A stretch of 64,000 bases of DNA, taken from positions 310,001 to 374,000 of the forward strand of contig SUYN01000001.1 in assembly GCA_015060405.1 (NCBI GenBank). The letters are read 5' to 3'. Made by a program: the position numbers and the translations under genes. This document shows positions 30,231 to 38,878 of the stretch, piece after piece. The notes under the pieces were generated by a model. That model searched no databases and was not told where the DNA came from. It worked only from the letters and a program-made list of their open reading frames with translations. The DNA comes from Bacteroidales bacterium. GTDB lineage: Bacteria; Bacteroidota; Bacteroidia; Bacteroidales; UBA932. The first letter of the stretch is position 1. Every line of letters starts with the position of its first letter.

Positions 30231-32540
30231 TTAACGGGCATACTTCCTTACACGTTCATCTTCTATACGGCCGGACCAATTTAGTCCGAAGGCAAAATCA
30301 TAGGCATTGCCCTCTGAATCTGTATAACATTCCATATCAAACGGGACATCTTCCTTCTGAAGCTCGACAGTCTTCATGTCAGCCGGCAGCTGCATCGGAA
30401 GGAGGGCAGAAGGCTCGACTGCTCCACTTATCAGATCCAGAATCGCCTGGTTCTGGCATCCGAAGCTCACCAGAATGGCATCGGAATATGGTTCGAATTC
30501 CGGTACGAAAGGCTTGCCGGTGTTCACGACAGTGATGACAGGCTTTTCTCCCATCGCAGCCTTCGTATCCATGACAGTCTGAAGGTCAGCCTTGTTTGCC
30601 GTCTTCACAGACTTGCCCCGATAGCTTCGGTTGACAAAATCCTCCAGGCGGTCACCGCCTGCAATGGACACTTCGCGGGCATGCTCTGCAGTATAGTCAT
30701 TATACTGAAGGCTGATCGGCAGATAGCCGGTACCTCCGGCATTCACATCTGAGATGTGCCATCCGTTGCCTGAAGTCGGAGCATCGATCACTACAATCGC
30801 GAAATCAGCCTCTGACGGATCCGAGACTTGTTCATAATAATCTGCCAGCAGATCTGCAGAAAAAGCATCTTCCCATCTTTCCTGCGTCAGTCTGCCGAAG
30901 AAATCTGCTATAGAAGGATAATATTTCTTTGGCACATAGACCTTTGGCTTGTCACCTTCCGGATTCATCGGGAGTACATCAGATGAATTCTTGAGCATGA
31001 CGACAGACTTCAGCTGCGCCTGATAGCCCTTCTCCATATATTCAGGTCTACCCACTGTCTCCTCCGAGACTTCAGGATCAAGGTAAGGATTCTCGAAAAG
31101 GCCTGTACGGAAGGAATTTAGAAGAAGGCGCCTTGCTGAGTCTCTGAAACGGAGGTCTGCCGATTCCCTGCCGAATTCCGCTACCCACATCTCATATGCC
31201 TCCAGCACTGGCTCCTTGTCATTGTTTCCTCCGAACTGATCCACTCCGGCCTTGAGACACTCGTAATGCCTCTGCGCCACTGTCAGAAGTTCCACTCCCC
31301 ATGGCTTGCCGTCAAAGCTGCCTATGCTGCGGTTGTCGGCAGTGATGGCCCAGTCTGTACACACGACCCCGTCATATCCGTATTTCTCACGAAGAAGATC
31401 ATTGATTATATATCTGCTGTAGCTGTTGCCCACATTCTTTCCTGACGGATCTATACCCGTGGATATGGTATAATATGGCATTACGGCCGAGGCCTTGCCG
31501 GTTTCTCCGCGAAGTCTGAAGGCTCCTTCTGTAAATGGCTTCAGATGGGTCTCGAAGGCACCGCCAGGATAGACGGCATATTTGCCATAGTTATAGTGTG
31601 CGTCACGACCTGCCTCCTCCGGGCCGCCGCTCGGCCAGTGCTTTACCATAGCGTTTACGCTCCTGTAGCCCCATCCGTCTGCAATTTCATCCTTGCCATA
31701 GCTTGTCTGGAAACCGTCCACATAGGCACGGGCCATGTCTGCGTCAAGCTCCGGGCTTTCTCCGAAAGTGCCATAGAAGCGTGTCCAGCGCGGTTCTGTC
31801 GCAAGGTCTATCTGAGGTGACAGGGCTGTTGCGATGCCCAGCGCCCTGTACTCGTCTGCAGCGATCCTTCCGAATTCCTCCACCAGAGCCGGGTCGAAGG
31901 TCGCTGCCATGCCGAGGGATGTAGGCCAATGAGAGATGTCTCCTCCCGAGCCATAGTTGTATTCCGCAGTTGCCGAAGTCTCATGACGCGGGTCTGAAGA
32001 AATGTTCACAGGGACACCGCAGCCCATCCCTTCCGCCAGCACCTGCATGTTGTTGTTCCATCTTGCGGCCGCTGCAGGAGATTCCACAGTGGTCACGAGG
32101 ACGGCCCTGAGGTTGTCCTCCACAAGGAACTTCTTCTGATTGTCCGAAAGGTCGGACGATGCCGCTGAACTTTCTGCAAACGGCTTTCCATCATAAAGCC
32201 CGCTCCAGTTCTCCGACGGCACGGACTGATGCGAGCTGTAGAGCATCATTCCTGCAATCTGCTCTATCGTAAGACGGGAAGCGAGATCCTCCGCCCTTTC
32301 CTCAGCCGTCAGCCTCCAGTCCTCGTATGGATCGAGGCTGCCGTTGCGGTTGAGGTCCTTGAAGGCATAGCCGTCATCGGTCAGAATGCCGACCCCGGAA
32401 CCGGGAGCATAGCCGAGCGTCTGTCCTCTCTTCTGGGTTATCAGGTTGTAGCCGTTCTCTGTCTGTGTCTCGCTCCAGCGAGGTCCGCCGCATGCGCACA
32501 GCACCGACAGAAACACAATCATAGCGGAATATCTGTCCAT
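30231..32540 (-). CDS. GH3 glycoside hydrolase, lipoprotein
   Basis: A 769-residue GH3 enzyme with an N-terminal lipobox (VLCACGG, Cys near 16), so probably surface- or periplasm-anchored. A calcium-binding-like DLNRNGSLDPYEDWR segment (about 61-75) precedes the barrel. Barrel motifs include KHWPSGGPEEAGRD and the nucleophile Asp396 in GVVCTDWAI. The second domain and a short C-terminal part follow. This subtype differs from the two other GH3 proteins here, so it probably has another linkage or sugar preference. It is transcribed toward the AraC gene and away from the plus-strand GH3. A likely HTCS site lies about 75-95 bases upstream (32614-32633). Confidence 0.92.
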   Translation of the reverse strand: MDRYSAMIVFLSVLCACGGPRWSETQTENGYNLITQKRGQTLGYAPGSGVGILTDDGYAFKDLNRNGSLDPYEDWRLTAEERAEDLASRLTIEQIAGMMLYSSHQSVPSENWSGLYDGKPFAESSAASSDLSDNQKKFLVEDNLRAVLVTTVESPAAAARWNNNMQVLAEGMGCGVPVNISSDPRHETSATAEYNYGSGGDISHWPTSLGMAATFDPALVEEFGRIAADEYRALGIATALSPQIDLATEPRWTRFYGTFGESPELDADMARAYVDGFQTSYGKDEIADGWGYRSVNAMVKHWPSGGPEEAGRDAHYNYGKYAVYPGGAFETHLKPFTEGAFRLRGETGKASAVMPYYTISTGIDPSGKNVGNSYSRYIINDLLREKYGYDGVVCTDWAITADNRSIGSFDGKPWGVELLTVAQRHYECLKAGVDQFGGNNDKEPVLEAYEMWVAEFGRESADLRFRDSARRLLLNSFRTGLFENPYLDPEVSEETVGRPEYMEKGYQAQLKSVVMLKNSSDVLPMNPEGDKPKVYVPKKYYPSIADFFGRLTQERWEDAFSADLLADYYEQVSDPSEADFAIVVIDAPTSGNGWHISDVNAGGTGYLPISLQYNDYTAEHAREVSIAGGDRLEDFVNRSYRGKSVKTANKADLQTVMDTKAAMGEKPVITVVNTGKPFVPEFEPYSDAILVSFGCQNQAILDLISGAVEPSALLPMQLPADMKTVELQKEDVPFDMECYTDSEGNAYDFAFGLNWSGRIEDERVRKYAR

Positions 32541-32613
32541 ATAATATAAGGTATTGGTTAGTCCAATGCGAAATTACTCATATTTTCGGACATCTGCTTG
32601 CGTATTCAGTCAT

Positions 32614-32633
32614 ATTCTTTTCTATTTGTTCAA
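32614..32633 (-). promoter_or_regulatory. Site resembling the HTCS operator repeat
   Basis: On the minus strand this reads TTGAACAAATAGAAAAGAAT, matching 14 of the first 18 positions of the repeat at 12551-12570. It lies between two divergent GH3 genes and points toward the minus-strand one, in the same orientation that the first sites have toward SusC. It could bring both genes under the same regulator. Confidence 0.5.
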
Positions 32634-32718
32634 ACAGTCCCCCTATGTGTTACGGATTGAGAAAAACTGACTATATTTACAAGTATATTGCGACAATGAA
32701 CTGCAACACCATAAATCT

Positions 32719-34992
32719 ATGAAACATTCATCAACTTCAATCATCCTTCCGGCTGTCCTGGCCATCGCCATCGCCGCAGGATGCAGCAACAGCCTGTCGC
32801 CACAGGACAGACTGACAGTAAACGACAAGAAGATCAATGAGATCATCGCCCAGATGACACTCGAAGAAAAGGTCGAGATGCTTCACAGCAAGACCAACAT
32901 GTCTTCCGAAGGCGTTCCGCGCCTCGGCATCCAGGACATCAAGTACACCGACGGCCCGTTCGGAATCAGAGAAGAGAACGGCGAGGGTTTCCGTCCTCTC
33001 GGCTGGACACTTGACTCTGCGACCTATTTCCCTACCGGCTCAGCCCTTGCAGCAACATGGTCAAAGGAACTGGCCTACAAGAACGGCTGGGCAATGGGCA
33101 AGGAAGGCCGTCTCAGAGGAAAGGACATCATCCTCGGGCCTGCAATCAACATCCAGAGACTTCCTGTAGGAGGACGAACATACGAGTATCTCAGCGAGGA
33201 CCCTGTTCTTGCAGCCCGCCTTTCTGTCGAGTACACCATAGGTTCACAGGAAGCCGGCACGGCAGTCTGCCTCAAGCACTATGCCCTCAACAACCAGGAG
33301 ACGAACCGCGGAAGCGTCAATGTCATAGCCGACGAACGTACCATGCGTGAGATCTACCTCAAGCCTTTCGAGGCTGCGGTCAAGGAAGGCGGCGCGATGT
33401 GCGTGATGCCGGCATACAATAAGGTGAACGGCTATTACTGCTCGGAGAACGCCCACCTCAACAATGAGATACTCCGTGGAGAATGGGGCTTCAAGGGAAT
33501 GACAGTATCTGACTGGGGAGGCACTCACAGCACGATGGGAGCGGCCCTCGGCGGACTCTGCGTGCAGATGACCGGTGACAACTACTTCGGCCAGGCCCTC
33601 ATCGATTCTGTAAGGAACGGAGCCCTTGACGAGGCCGTCGTGGACGCGAAGGTACGCGAGATCCTCCGCCTGCGCTTCGCCATCGAACCTGTCCCAGAGG
33701 ATGTGGCCAACACAGTGATGACCTCTCAGCCTGAGACTCAGAAGATTGCCTACGAGATCGCCCAGAAGTCCATAGTCCTCCTGAAGAATGAAGCCGGCAA
33801 CCTCCCTATCGCCAAGGATGTGAAGAAGATTGCCGTCATCGGACAGAATGCCGTCCTCACCACAGCGGCAGGCGGCATCGGAGCAGGCGTGAAGACTCTC
33901 TACGAGATCTCTCCTCTCGAAGGAATCAGCAAGAGGGCAGCAGAAGCCGGCATCGAAGTCACCTATGCTCCAGGCTACAAGAGCTACTCCATGAGAATGG
34001 GTTGGGGAAGACAGGCAGAACAGACGGACCCTCTGATTGCGAAGTCCACTGATGAACCTGCAGACCCTGCTCTTCTGGCAGAGGCAGTCGCACTTGCAAA
34101 GGAGGCCGACATGGTACTCTTCTTCGGAGGAACAAACAAATCCATCGAGACAGAAGGCAGCGACAGAAAGAACATAGACCTCCCATGCGGTCAGAACGAG
34201 ATCATCCAGGCCCTCTACGAAGCTAACCCTAATGTAGCTACAGTACTCATTTCGGGCGGTCCTACAGATCTCCGTACCCTTGACAAGTACTCACCTGCCA
34301 TCGTCCAGGGCTGGTGGAACGGTCTTGAAGGAGGTACCGCACTCGCTGAAGTACTCTTCGGAGACATCGCACCTTCCGGAAAGCTTCCTTTCACCTTCCC
34401 GCTCAAGCTTGAGGACTCTCCGGCCTATGCAACCGGAAGTTTCCCTGGAAACAGGTCAGGCGAGGACTTGTTCACCCTCATGTATCGTCTTGACGCGACA
34501 GGCTACACCCGCGAGCAGATCCAGGAGTATATCGCAAGTCTTCCTGACCCTGTGTCAGAATACAAGGAAGGCATCCTCGTAGGTTACAGATGGTTCGAGA
34601 CCAAGGAAGTCCCTGTAATGTATGCATTCGGCCATGGCCTTTCATACGTGGACTTCGAATACGGTGAGCTTTCATGCAGACAGAAGAAGGACAGGATCCA
34701 GGTTTCATTCGCCCTGAGGAACCTCGGCGATATGGAGGCAGATGAAGTCGCCCAGCTCTATGTAAGAAGAATAGGCTCGAAAGTCGAGCGCCCTCTGAAG
34801 GAGCTTGAGGCCTTCGACAGGATCACCCTCAAGGCAGGTGAGACCAAGAAAGTCACACTTGAGTTCCCGGTAAGCGAGCTTGAGCACTGGGACAACGCGA
34901 CAGACGGATGGGTGCTGGAGCCTGGCAAGATCGAGATCCTCGTCGGTGCGGCATCTGACGACATCCGCCAGAGCATCATGACAGAGATATAA
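32719..34992 (+). CDS. GH3 glycoside hydrolase (beta-glucosidase type)
   Basis: A 757-residue GH3 enzyme with a lipobox-like N terminus (AIAAGCSNS, Cys22). The GH3 barrel has YTDGPFGIREENGEG, KHYALNNQETNRGS and nucleophile Asp265 in MTVSDWGGTHS. The second domain carries GGTNKSIETEGSDR, and the fibronectin III-like end has DEVAQLYVRRIGSKVERP. It is the third GH3 in the region, divergent from the minus-strand one. TATATTTA about 30-40 bases upstream only loosely fits a -7 box. It ends at a strong terminator that closes the PUL. Confidence 0.95.
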   Translation: MKHSSTSIILPAVLAIAIAAGCSNSLSPQDRLTVNDKKINEIIAQMTLEEKVEMLHSKTNMSSEGVPRLGIQDIKYTDGPFGIREENGEGFRPLGWTLDSATYFPTGSALAATWSKELAYKNGWAMGKEGRLRGKDIILGPAINIQRLPVGGRTYEYLSEDPVLAARLSVEYTIGSQEAGTAVCLKHYALNNQETNRGSVNVIADERTMREIYLKPFEAAVKEGGAMCVMPAYNKVNGYYCSENAHLNNEILRGEWGFKGMTVSDWGGTHSTMGAALGGLCVQMTGDNYFGQALIDSVRNGALDEAVVDAKVREILRLRFAIEPVPEDVANTVMTSQPETQKIAYEIAQKSIVLLKNEAGNLPIAKDVKKIAVIGQNAVLTTAAGGIGAGVKTLYEISPLEGISKRAAEAGIEVTYAPGYKSYSMRMGWGRQAEQTDPLIAKSTDEPADPALLAEAVALAKEADMVLFFGGTNKSIETEGSDRKNIDLPCGQNEIIQALYEANPNVATVLISGGPTDLRTLDKYSPAIVQGWWNGLEGGTALAEVLFGDIAPSGKLPFTFPLKLEDSPAYATGSFPGNRSGEDLFTLMYRLDATGYTREQIQEYIASLPDPVSEYKEGILVGYRWFETKEVPVMYAFGHGLSYVDFEYGELSCRQKKDRIQVSFALRNLGDMEADEVAQLYVRRIGSKVERPLKELEAFDRITLKAGETKKVTLEFPVSELEHWDNATDGWVLEPGKIEILVGAASDDIRQSIMTEI

Positions 34993-34996
34993 TCAG

Positions 34997-35034
34997 AGAA
35001 GAGGCTGACACATCAGAATGTGTCAGCCTCTTCT
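34997..35034. terminator. Bidirectional terminator closing the PUL
   Basis: A perfect 16-bp stem (34997-35012 with 35019-35034) and a 6-base loop, followed by TT and T-rich sequence. It lies between convergent genes and can serve both. Confidence 0.88.
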
Positions 35035-35050
35035 TTCATCCGCATATCCT

Positions 35051-35959
35051 TTATTTTCGGCCACCGCCGGAGAAGTATATCGTCATGGCCACACCCACCT
35101 GTTGCGGCTGATATGCTTCCGTAAACGCATATTTCAGCATCGGCGAGATGTCATGTGCATATGAAGCCGAGACCTCGAACCTTCCGATTCCGAGACCGGC
35201 CCTTGCGCCGAGCGTCATGTTCTCACCTTCGTAATAGCCGGTCGCATGCATGTCTATAGGATAATTGTAGCCGAATTCCGGAGCCACATAGAAATAGAAG
35301 GCGCTCTTCTTCTGCCTTATAAGATTGAATTTAGGAGCCAGTACAAGTCTGACCTGATGGAAGTCATAATCGTATTTCGCATTCGGGTCTCCTATCCAGT
35401 GATTCAACCTGAACACCCAGAACCTGTACCTCACTCCAAGTTCGAAATTGAAGAAGTTCCTGTAGTCTCCCACACTGAACAGAAGGTGTCCTCCATAAGT
35501 AGGCTGAGTGTCAGTCAGCCACTCGTTTATATATTCGCAAGTCTCCACAGACCCTCCGATACCGGCATTGAATCCGAGGCTTTTCAGCTTGCGGATATGC
35601 TCGGTCTCACGGTCTGCCTTGTTCTTCTGGCTGATCACATATTCCCTTGTCTCCTCCTTGTGCACATAGCTGAGCAATGCCTCAAGCGAGGTGCCGTTCA
35701 GATACTCCGGAGTGGACGCCATCAGGTAGGCTATGCGGTCTGAGACCTCCATGCGTCTTGCGCTTCTCTTTACATATGAGTTGACATACTGCATTCCGTT
35801 CTGGATGCTGTCAAGGCGGGTCTTGGAATTCGCATACTCAAGATAAGCCTTCTGCTCTCCCGCAATGTAGAGAGAGTCGGGCTGTTCCTGCGCATAGACG
35901 GATATGCTGAAAAATAAGAAAACAAGGGCAGGAAACAGCTGGAATAGTACTCTTTTCAT
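35051..35959 (-). CDS. Predicted outer membrane beta-barrel protein, unknown role
   Basis: A 302-residue protein with a clear signal peptide (to VYAQ). A helical region (about 28-130, rich in Glu, Arg and Lys) is followed by about 160 residues of alternating polar and aromatic residues typical of a small outer membrane barrel (YRFWVFRLNHW, FYFYVAPEFGYNYP, GVAMTIYFSGG). I do not recognise a named family. It is a single gene with its own -7 box, convergent with the last GH3 gene, and shows no link to the PUL other than position. Confidence 0.72.
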   Translation of the reverse strand: MKRVLFQLFPALVFLFFSISVYAQEQPDSLYIAGEQKAYLEYANSKTRLDSIQNGMQYVNSYVKRSARRMEVSDRIAYLMASTPEYLNGTSLEALLSYVHKEETREYVISQKNKADRETEHIRKLKSLGFNAGIGGSVETCEYINEWLTDTQPTYGGHLLFSVGDYRNFFNFELGVRYRFWVFRLNHWIGDPNAKYDYDFHQVRLVLAPKFNLIRQKKSAFYFYVAPEFGYNYPIDMHATGYYEGENMTLGARAGLGIGRFEVSASYAHDISPMLKYAFTEAYQPQQVGVAMTIYFSGGGRK

Positions 35960-35980
35960 AACTTAACCGATTGAACGGGT

Positions 35981-35988
35981 CAAAGTTA
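35981..35988 (-). promoter_or_regulatory. Candidate -7 box for the barrel protein
   Basis: Minus strand TAACTTTG matches TAnnTTTG, 22 bases upstream of the start at 35959. Confidence 0.5.
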
Positions 35989-35995
35989 TGAAAAA

Positions 35996-36187
35996 TTAGG
36001 ATACAATCTCACTATACAGGCGAAATTCTGGGGTCGAGATTTCCGAATAGACATGATCGTCAGAAAAAGACGATGAGTCATTGAAGGAATTGATGTGGTT
36101 TCTGGCGTTTGAAACAGCTGCAGACGGATCTTTCAGATAATCCTCAATGAAGTTGTACATGACATCGTTTATTAGATAGTGTAACAT
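35996..36187 (-). CDS. Small uncharacterised open frame, 63 residues
   Basis: A 63-residue frame in an AT-rich gap between the barrel protein gene and the thioredoxin-like gene, starting at ATG 36185-36187. The product is mostly polar (SFNDSSSFSDDHVYSE) with a helical start (NDVMYNFIEDYL). There is no signal peptide, no known motif and no clear promoter. It may be real, the remnant of something longer, or chance. Confidence 0.35.
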   Translation of the reverse strand: MLHYLINDVMYNFIEDYLKDPSAAVSNARNHINSFNDSSSFSDDHVYSEISTPEFRLYSEIVS

Positions 36188-36255
36188 CGGTGCCTGTCCC
36201 GAAAATCAAATGTCAGACCAAACTATATCAAATTTGAAATAATATCACAAAATTA

Positions 36256-37743
36256 TCACAACCGTTGTAATGTCATGTATCTATGCTGGACGCGCCCCTT
36301 CTTATCAAGCCCGATAATGAAAGGAAGAGATGAAAGATCAAAGGCCATGAACAGACGGTCAGCAAGAACAGGATTATCCTCCACTATGGCATCCACATCC
36401 ACCATGAGCACCTTGGCCTTCGGATTCTGCGCCACGACTTCGGCTGCAGCAGATTTCTCTGCATCGCAGACCGGGCAGCCTTCCGTATAGAAGATCACGT
36501 AACCGTTCTTTCCTCGCAGCTTCCTCAGGTTGAAGCTGCCTTCCTTTGATCCTTTGCGGCTCATCAGAACTCCGGGAACCTTCATATCGGGCACCACGGT
36601 ACCCGGAACGGTCCTGGAGAGCATGTCAGCAAGAATCTCCGCATAACCTATGACCTTGATGCTGTCGTCCTGAGTGACCCAGACATCATCCCTCGAAAGA
36701 ATGTGGCTGTCAAGAAGTTCCGAAAGTCCCTCCTTACAGCCCTCACCTGTTCTGGACGCAAGATAGTACATCAGGTCACCGCTGAGCTGACGGAACATCA
36801 CCGTGTCTCCCTTCTGTATCGTATTGGAAGTTATATGGTCAGCAACAGAAGCCACATCCTCTTTTGACGGAATCCCATCCAATGAGAAGATCCTGTCAAA
36901 GAGTTCTTCTGACTCCTTTGTGCCGTAATTCAGTTCCACCTCGTCGAAGATGCCGTGAAGCATGGCGGAAAGAGCCTTTGCATCCAGTCCCCTTCCCAAT
37001 ATGGTACCATCCGGGCCTATAAGGAACAGACGCGGGGTCTGGATTACGCCGTACTTGCGCTGGAAGTCCGAATCCAGCATAGGATCCCACATGTGAGTAA
37101 CCTTCATTCCCTGCGGATCCACGGCGAGCTTATCCTTTACATATACTTCCCACTCCTTGCGGTTGTCGCCTGCATATATCGCATAGAAATCTGCCGGGAA
37201 CGACTCGGTATTCAGCATATTCCTCAACAGGATGCTCTCTATGCGGCATTTGGCACAGCCCGTGTCATAGAAGTAGAGTATGCGGCAGCGGCCTCCTCTG
37301 TCCGAATCCGTGTAAAGTTCCACAAAAGACCCGTCAAGCGCCTCCATAGCCAGTGCCGGGGCCTTGTTTCCTACGAGGGAGAGCCGGTTGAAGTCGGCGT
37401 AGATACGCGCGTTGAGAAGATCCATGTCGCTGTCCATCTTCACCTTTCCGGGAAGGAACCATTCGTCGAATATGTGTATGGCTATGCTCTCAGCACCCAT
37501 CAGAGGTGACTGCTGATAGTGCCTGTAAAGCCATTGTGCCACGAACTGGCGCACCACGGAATCTGAAGCTGCCTCAATCATGAAGTCAGCCTCGGCCTGC
37601 TGGACCTGAAGCGGTTCGCGCATGATGGCACCGAAGTACTCGCCGAGCTTGTCTCCCAACGACCTGCGCCTGAGGGAATCAAGTTCCTGGGCCTGCAATG
37701 CCAATGCGAAGAACAGGAAGAATATGGACAGGAACTTCCGCAT
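36256..37743 (-). CDS. Secreted protein with two thioredoxin-like domains
   Basis: A 495-residue protein with signal peptide to ALQAQ. A helical DUF5106-like N-terminal region (about 20-120) leads to a TlpA-like thioredoxin domain with CAKC at Cys163-Cys166 and a cis-Pro region IQTPRLFLIGPDG. After a helical stretch comes a second thioredoxin-like domain with CPVC at Cys423-Cys426 and SLPFIIGLDKKG. It probably reduces disulfides in the periplasm. Two active CxxC modules in one chain are uncommon. It is the last gene of the lon-ung-coaD operon, 3 bases after coaD, which gives no functional clue. Confidence 0.85.
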   Translation of the reverse strand: MRKFLSIFFLFFALALQAQELDSLRRRSLGDKLGEYFGAIMREPLQVQQAEADFMIEAASDSVVRQFVAQWLYRHYQQSPLMGAESIAIHIFDEWFLPGKVKMDSDMDLLNARIYADFNRLSLVGNKAPALAMEALDGSFVELYTDSDRGGRCRILYFYDTGCAKCRIESILLRNMLNTESFPADFYAIYAGDNRKEWEVYVKDKLAVDPQGMKVTHMWDPMLDSDFQRKYGVIQTPRLFLIGPDGTILGRGLDAKALSAMLHGIFDEVELNYGTKESEELFDRIFSLDGIPSKEDVASVADHITSNTIQKGDTVMFRQLSGDLMYYLASRTGEGCKEGLSELLDSHILSRDDVWVTQDDSIKVIGYAEILADMLSRTVPGTVVPDMKVPGVLMSRKGSKEGSFNLRKLRGKNGYVIFYTEGCPVCDAEKSAAAEVVAQNPKAKVLMVDVDAIVEDNPVLADRLFMAFDLSSLPFIIGLDKKGRVQHRYMTLQRL

Positions 37744-37746
37744 GGC

Positions 37747-38205
37747 CTACAGTTCTATGCCTTCCGGAACAAAGAGCGAAGTGTCTCCTCCATGTCTGAG
37801 AAGGTCACGCACGGCTGTCGAAGATATGTGTGCGAACTCCTGCGCTGTCGGGATTATGATGGTCTCTATCTCAGGCGCCAGCTTGCGGTTGGCATCGGCG
37901 ATGGACCTCTCTGTCTCGAAGTCTATCATGTTCCTTACTCCTCTCACTATATGCCTGATCCCAAGTTCGCGGCAGGTGTCTATGGTGAGGTTGTCGTACT
38001 GGATTATGCTTACGCCCTCCAGTCCGGCAGTCGCCTGTCGGATGATGTCGAGCTTTTTCTCATTAGGAAAGAATCCTCTCTTGTCTATATTGACACCGAT
38101 TGCCACCACCACCTCATCGAACATGGTCAGAGCCCTCTTGAGGATGTTCAGATGGCCCGCTGTAAAAGGGTCGAAGGACCCGGGGAATAATGCTTTTCGT
38201 TTCAT
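37747..38205 (-). CDS. coaD: Phosphopantetheine adenylyltransferase
   Basis: Transfers AMP from ATP to 4'-phosphopantetheine in coenzyme A synthesis. It has 152 residues from the ATG at 38205, the usual length. The open frame extends upstream to 38304, but that part lies inside ung and lacks family similarity. It shows the nucleotidyltransferase motif GSFDPFTAGH at the start, the RGVRNMIDFETE segment and the ISSTAVRDLLRHGGD end (ISSTxVR motif). It lies 4 bases after ung and 3 before the thioredoxin-like gene. Confidence 0.95.
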   Translation of the reverse strand: MKRKALFPGSFDPFTAGHLNILKRALTMFDEVVVAIGVNIDKRGFFPNEKKLDIIRQATAGLEGVSIIQYDNLTIDTCRELGIRHIVRGVRNMIDFETERSIADANRKLAPEIETIIIPTAQEFAHISSTAVRDLLRHGGDTSLFVPEGIEL

Positions 38206-38209
38206 ATCC

Positions 38210-38878
38210 TTATAACTGCCAGTCCACAGGAGTCTTTCCCTGTGAAGCCAGAATCTGATTTGTACGTGAAAAATGCCTGCATCCGAAAAAGGCGCCTCTG
38301 GCAAGAGGTGAGGGGTGCGCGGCCTCCAGGACGAAGTGACGGTTGTGGTCGATCAGGTCGCGTTTGCTTCGGGCGAAATTGCCCCACAGAAGGAACACGA
38401 CGCCCTCACAGTTGTCTGACAGATAGCGTATCACCGCATCAGTAAACTCTTCCCATCCTATCCTGCTGTGGGAAGCCGCCTCACCGCTGCGCACCGTCAG
38501 CACGGCATTGAGCAGAAGGACTCCCTGCCTTGCCCATTTCTCTAGATCCGGATAGCCGCTCATACGTATGCCGAGGTCGGATTCGATTTCCTTGAATATG
38601 TTCTTGAGCGAAGGAGGCGCCGGAACCCCGGCCGGTACAGAGAAGGACAGGCCATGTGCCTGACCATGCCCATGATAGGGGTCCTGTCCGAGGATGACGA
38701 CCTTGACATCCTGCACCGGCGTCAGGTCGAAGGCCCTGAAAATCTGGCTTCCGGGAGGATATATCCTCTTTCCTCCGGCCTTTTCTTCACGAAGAAAACG
38801 CACAAGCGATTCGAAATAGGGTTTCCCGAATTCCGCGGCCAGTGCGTTCTTCCAGCTCTGTTCTATGCGTACTTCCAT
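38210..38878 (-). CDS. ung: Uracil-DNA glycosylase, family 1
   Basis: Removes uracil from DNA at the start of base excision repair. The 222 residues have the family motif GQDPYHG at 64-70 with catalytic Asp66, and the uracil-binding LLLNAVLTVR. The HPSPLARG loop near the C terminus carries the second catalytic His. Normal length. The ATG overlaps the lon stop by one base (38878), indicating translational coupling. Confidence 0.97.
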   Translation of the reverse strand: MEVRIEQSWKNALAAEFGKPYFESLVRFLREEKAGGKRIYPPGSQIFRAFDLTPVQDVKVVILGQDPYHGHGQAHGLSFSVPAGVPAPPSLKNIFKEIESDLGIRMSGYPDLEKWARQGVLLLNAVLTVRSGEAASHSRIGWEEFTDAVIRYLSDNCEGVVFLLWGNFARSKRDLIDHNRHFVLEAAHPSPLARGAFFGCRHFSRTNQILASQGKTPVDWQL

